DNA of 64,000 nucleotides. Source: Bacteroidales bacterium. GTDB taxonomy: Bacteria; Bacteroidota; Bacteroidia; Bacteroidales; VadinHA17. Made by a program: the position numbers and the translations under genes. The notes under the pieces are model-generated. The model did no database searches, was not told where the DNA came from, and saw only the letters and a program-made list of their open reading frames with translations. How positions within the stretch are numbered: position 1 is the first letter of the stretch; the number at the start of each line of letters is the position of its first letter. Location of the stretch: contig JARGFQ010000004.1 of NCBI GenBank assembly GCA_029210565.1, forward strand, positions 229,751 to 293,750. Direction: 5' to 3'. Positions 63,622-64,000 of the stretch are shown piece after piece.

Positions 63622-64000
<379 letters not shown>

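Overview
The window looks like a chromosomal segment of an anaerobic or facultative member of the Bacteroidota, probably order Bacteroidales. The evidence is a SusC/SusD pair with IPT/TIG surface glycan-binding lipoproteins, promoters of the TTTG...TAnnTTTG type, a type III glutamine synthetase, DUF2851 and PD40/OmpA-family proteins, and weak use of Shine-Dalgarno sites. The right edge carries 5S and partial 23S rRNA on the minus strand.

Positions 1-32700 are mostly housekeeping. In order: a ferredoxin-NADP-reductase-like gene broken by one in-frame TGA; an HD-domain alarmone hydrolase-like gene; a minus-strand group (GH92 alpha-mannosidase, an HOGA1-like aldolase, a class V aminotransferase and YqeY); priA, sucC and a SpoU methyltransferase; a TPR lipoprotein; a deoxynucleoside kinase; rpsO-pnp; DUF2851; a 53-residue membrane protein; pyrF-prfA; purM; a PorE-like TPR/PD40/OmpA protein; glnN; a two-gene NAD-linked formate dehydrogenase; and a PpiD-like foldase.

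Positions 32700-62720 form a large glucuronoxylan locus. A minus-strand group carries a LacI-family regulator, a UroD-family methyltransferase, xylB, xylA and a MetV-MetF fusion. A divergent plus-strand operon carries a GPH sugar transporter, GH10, GH3, GH30, GH115 (4-O-methyl-glucuronidase family) and a sialate-O-acetylesterase-type esterase. Facing it from the right is susC, susD, two glycan-binding lipoproteins and a second GH10, followed one base later by a corrinoid protein, then a pterin-binding methyltransferase and a stand-alone MetH activation domain. The same 14-bp LacI-type operator overlaps the -33 element of both the transporter and the susC promoters.

The main proposal is that this locus couples xylan breakdown to corrinoid-dependent methyl transfer. 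GH115 (and possibly GH30) would release 4-O-methyl-glucuronate. The cytosolic UroD-type protein, corrinoid protein and pterin-binding methyltransferase would move a methyl group to tetrahydrofolate. MetV-MetF and the nearby formate dehydrogenase could oxidise it. The parts and their placement are seen in the sequence; the substrate and the direction of flow are inferred. Two dispersed repeats (a 63-bp element with a palindromic core, and CAGTCGG heptamers) occur in gaps and reach into the ends of the GH115 gene.
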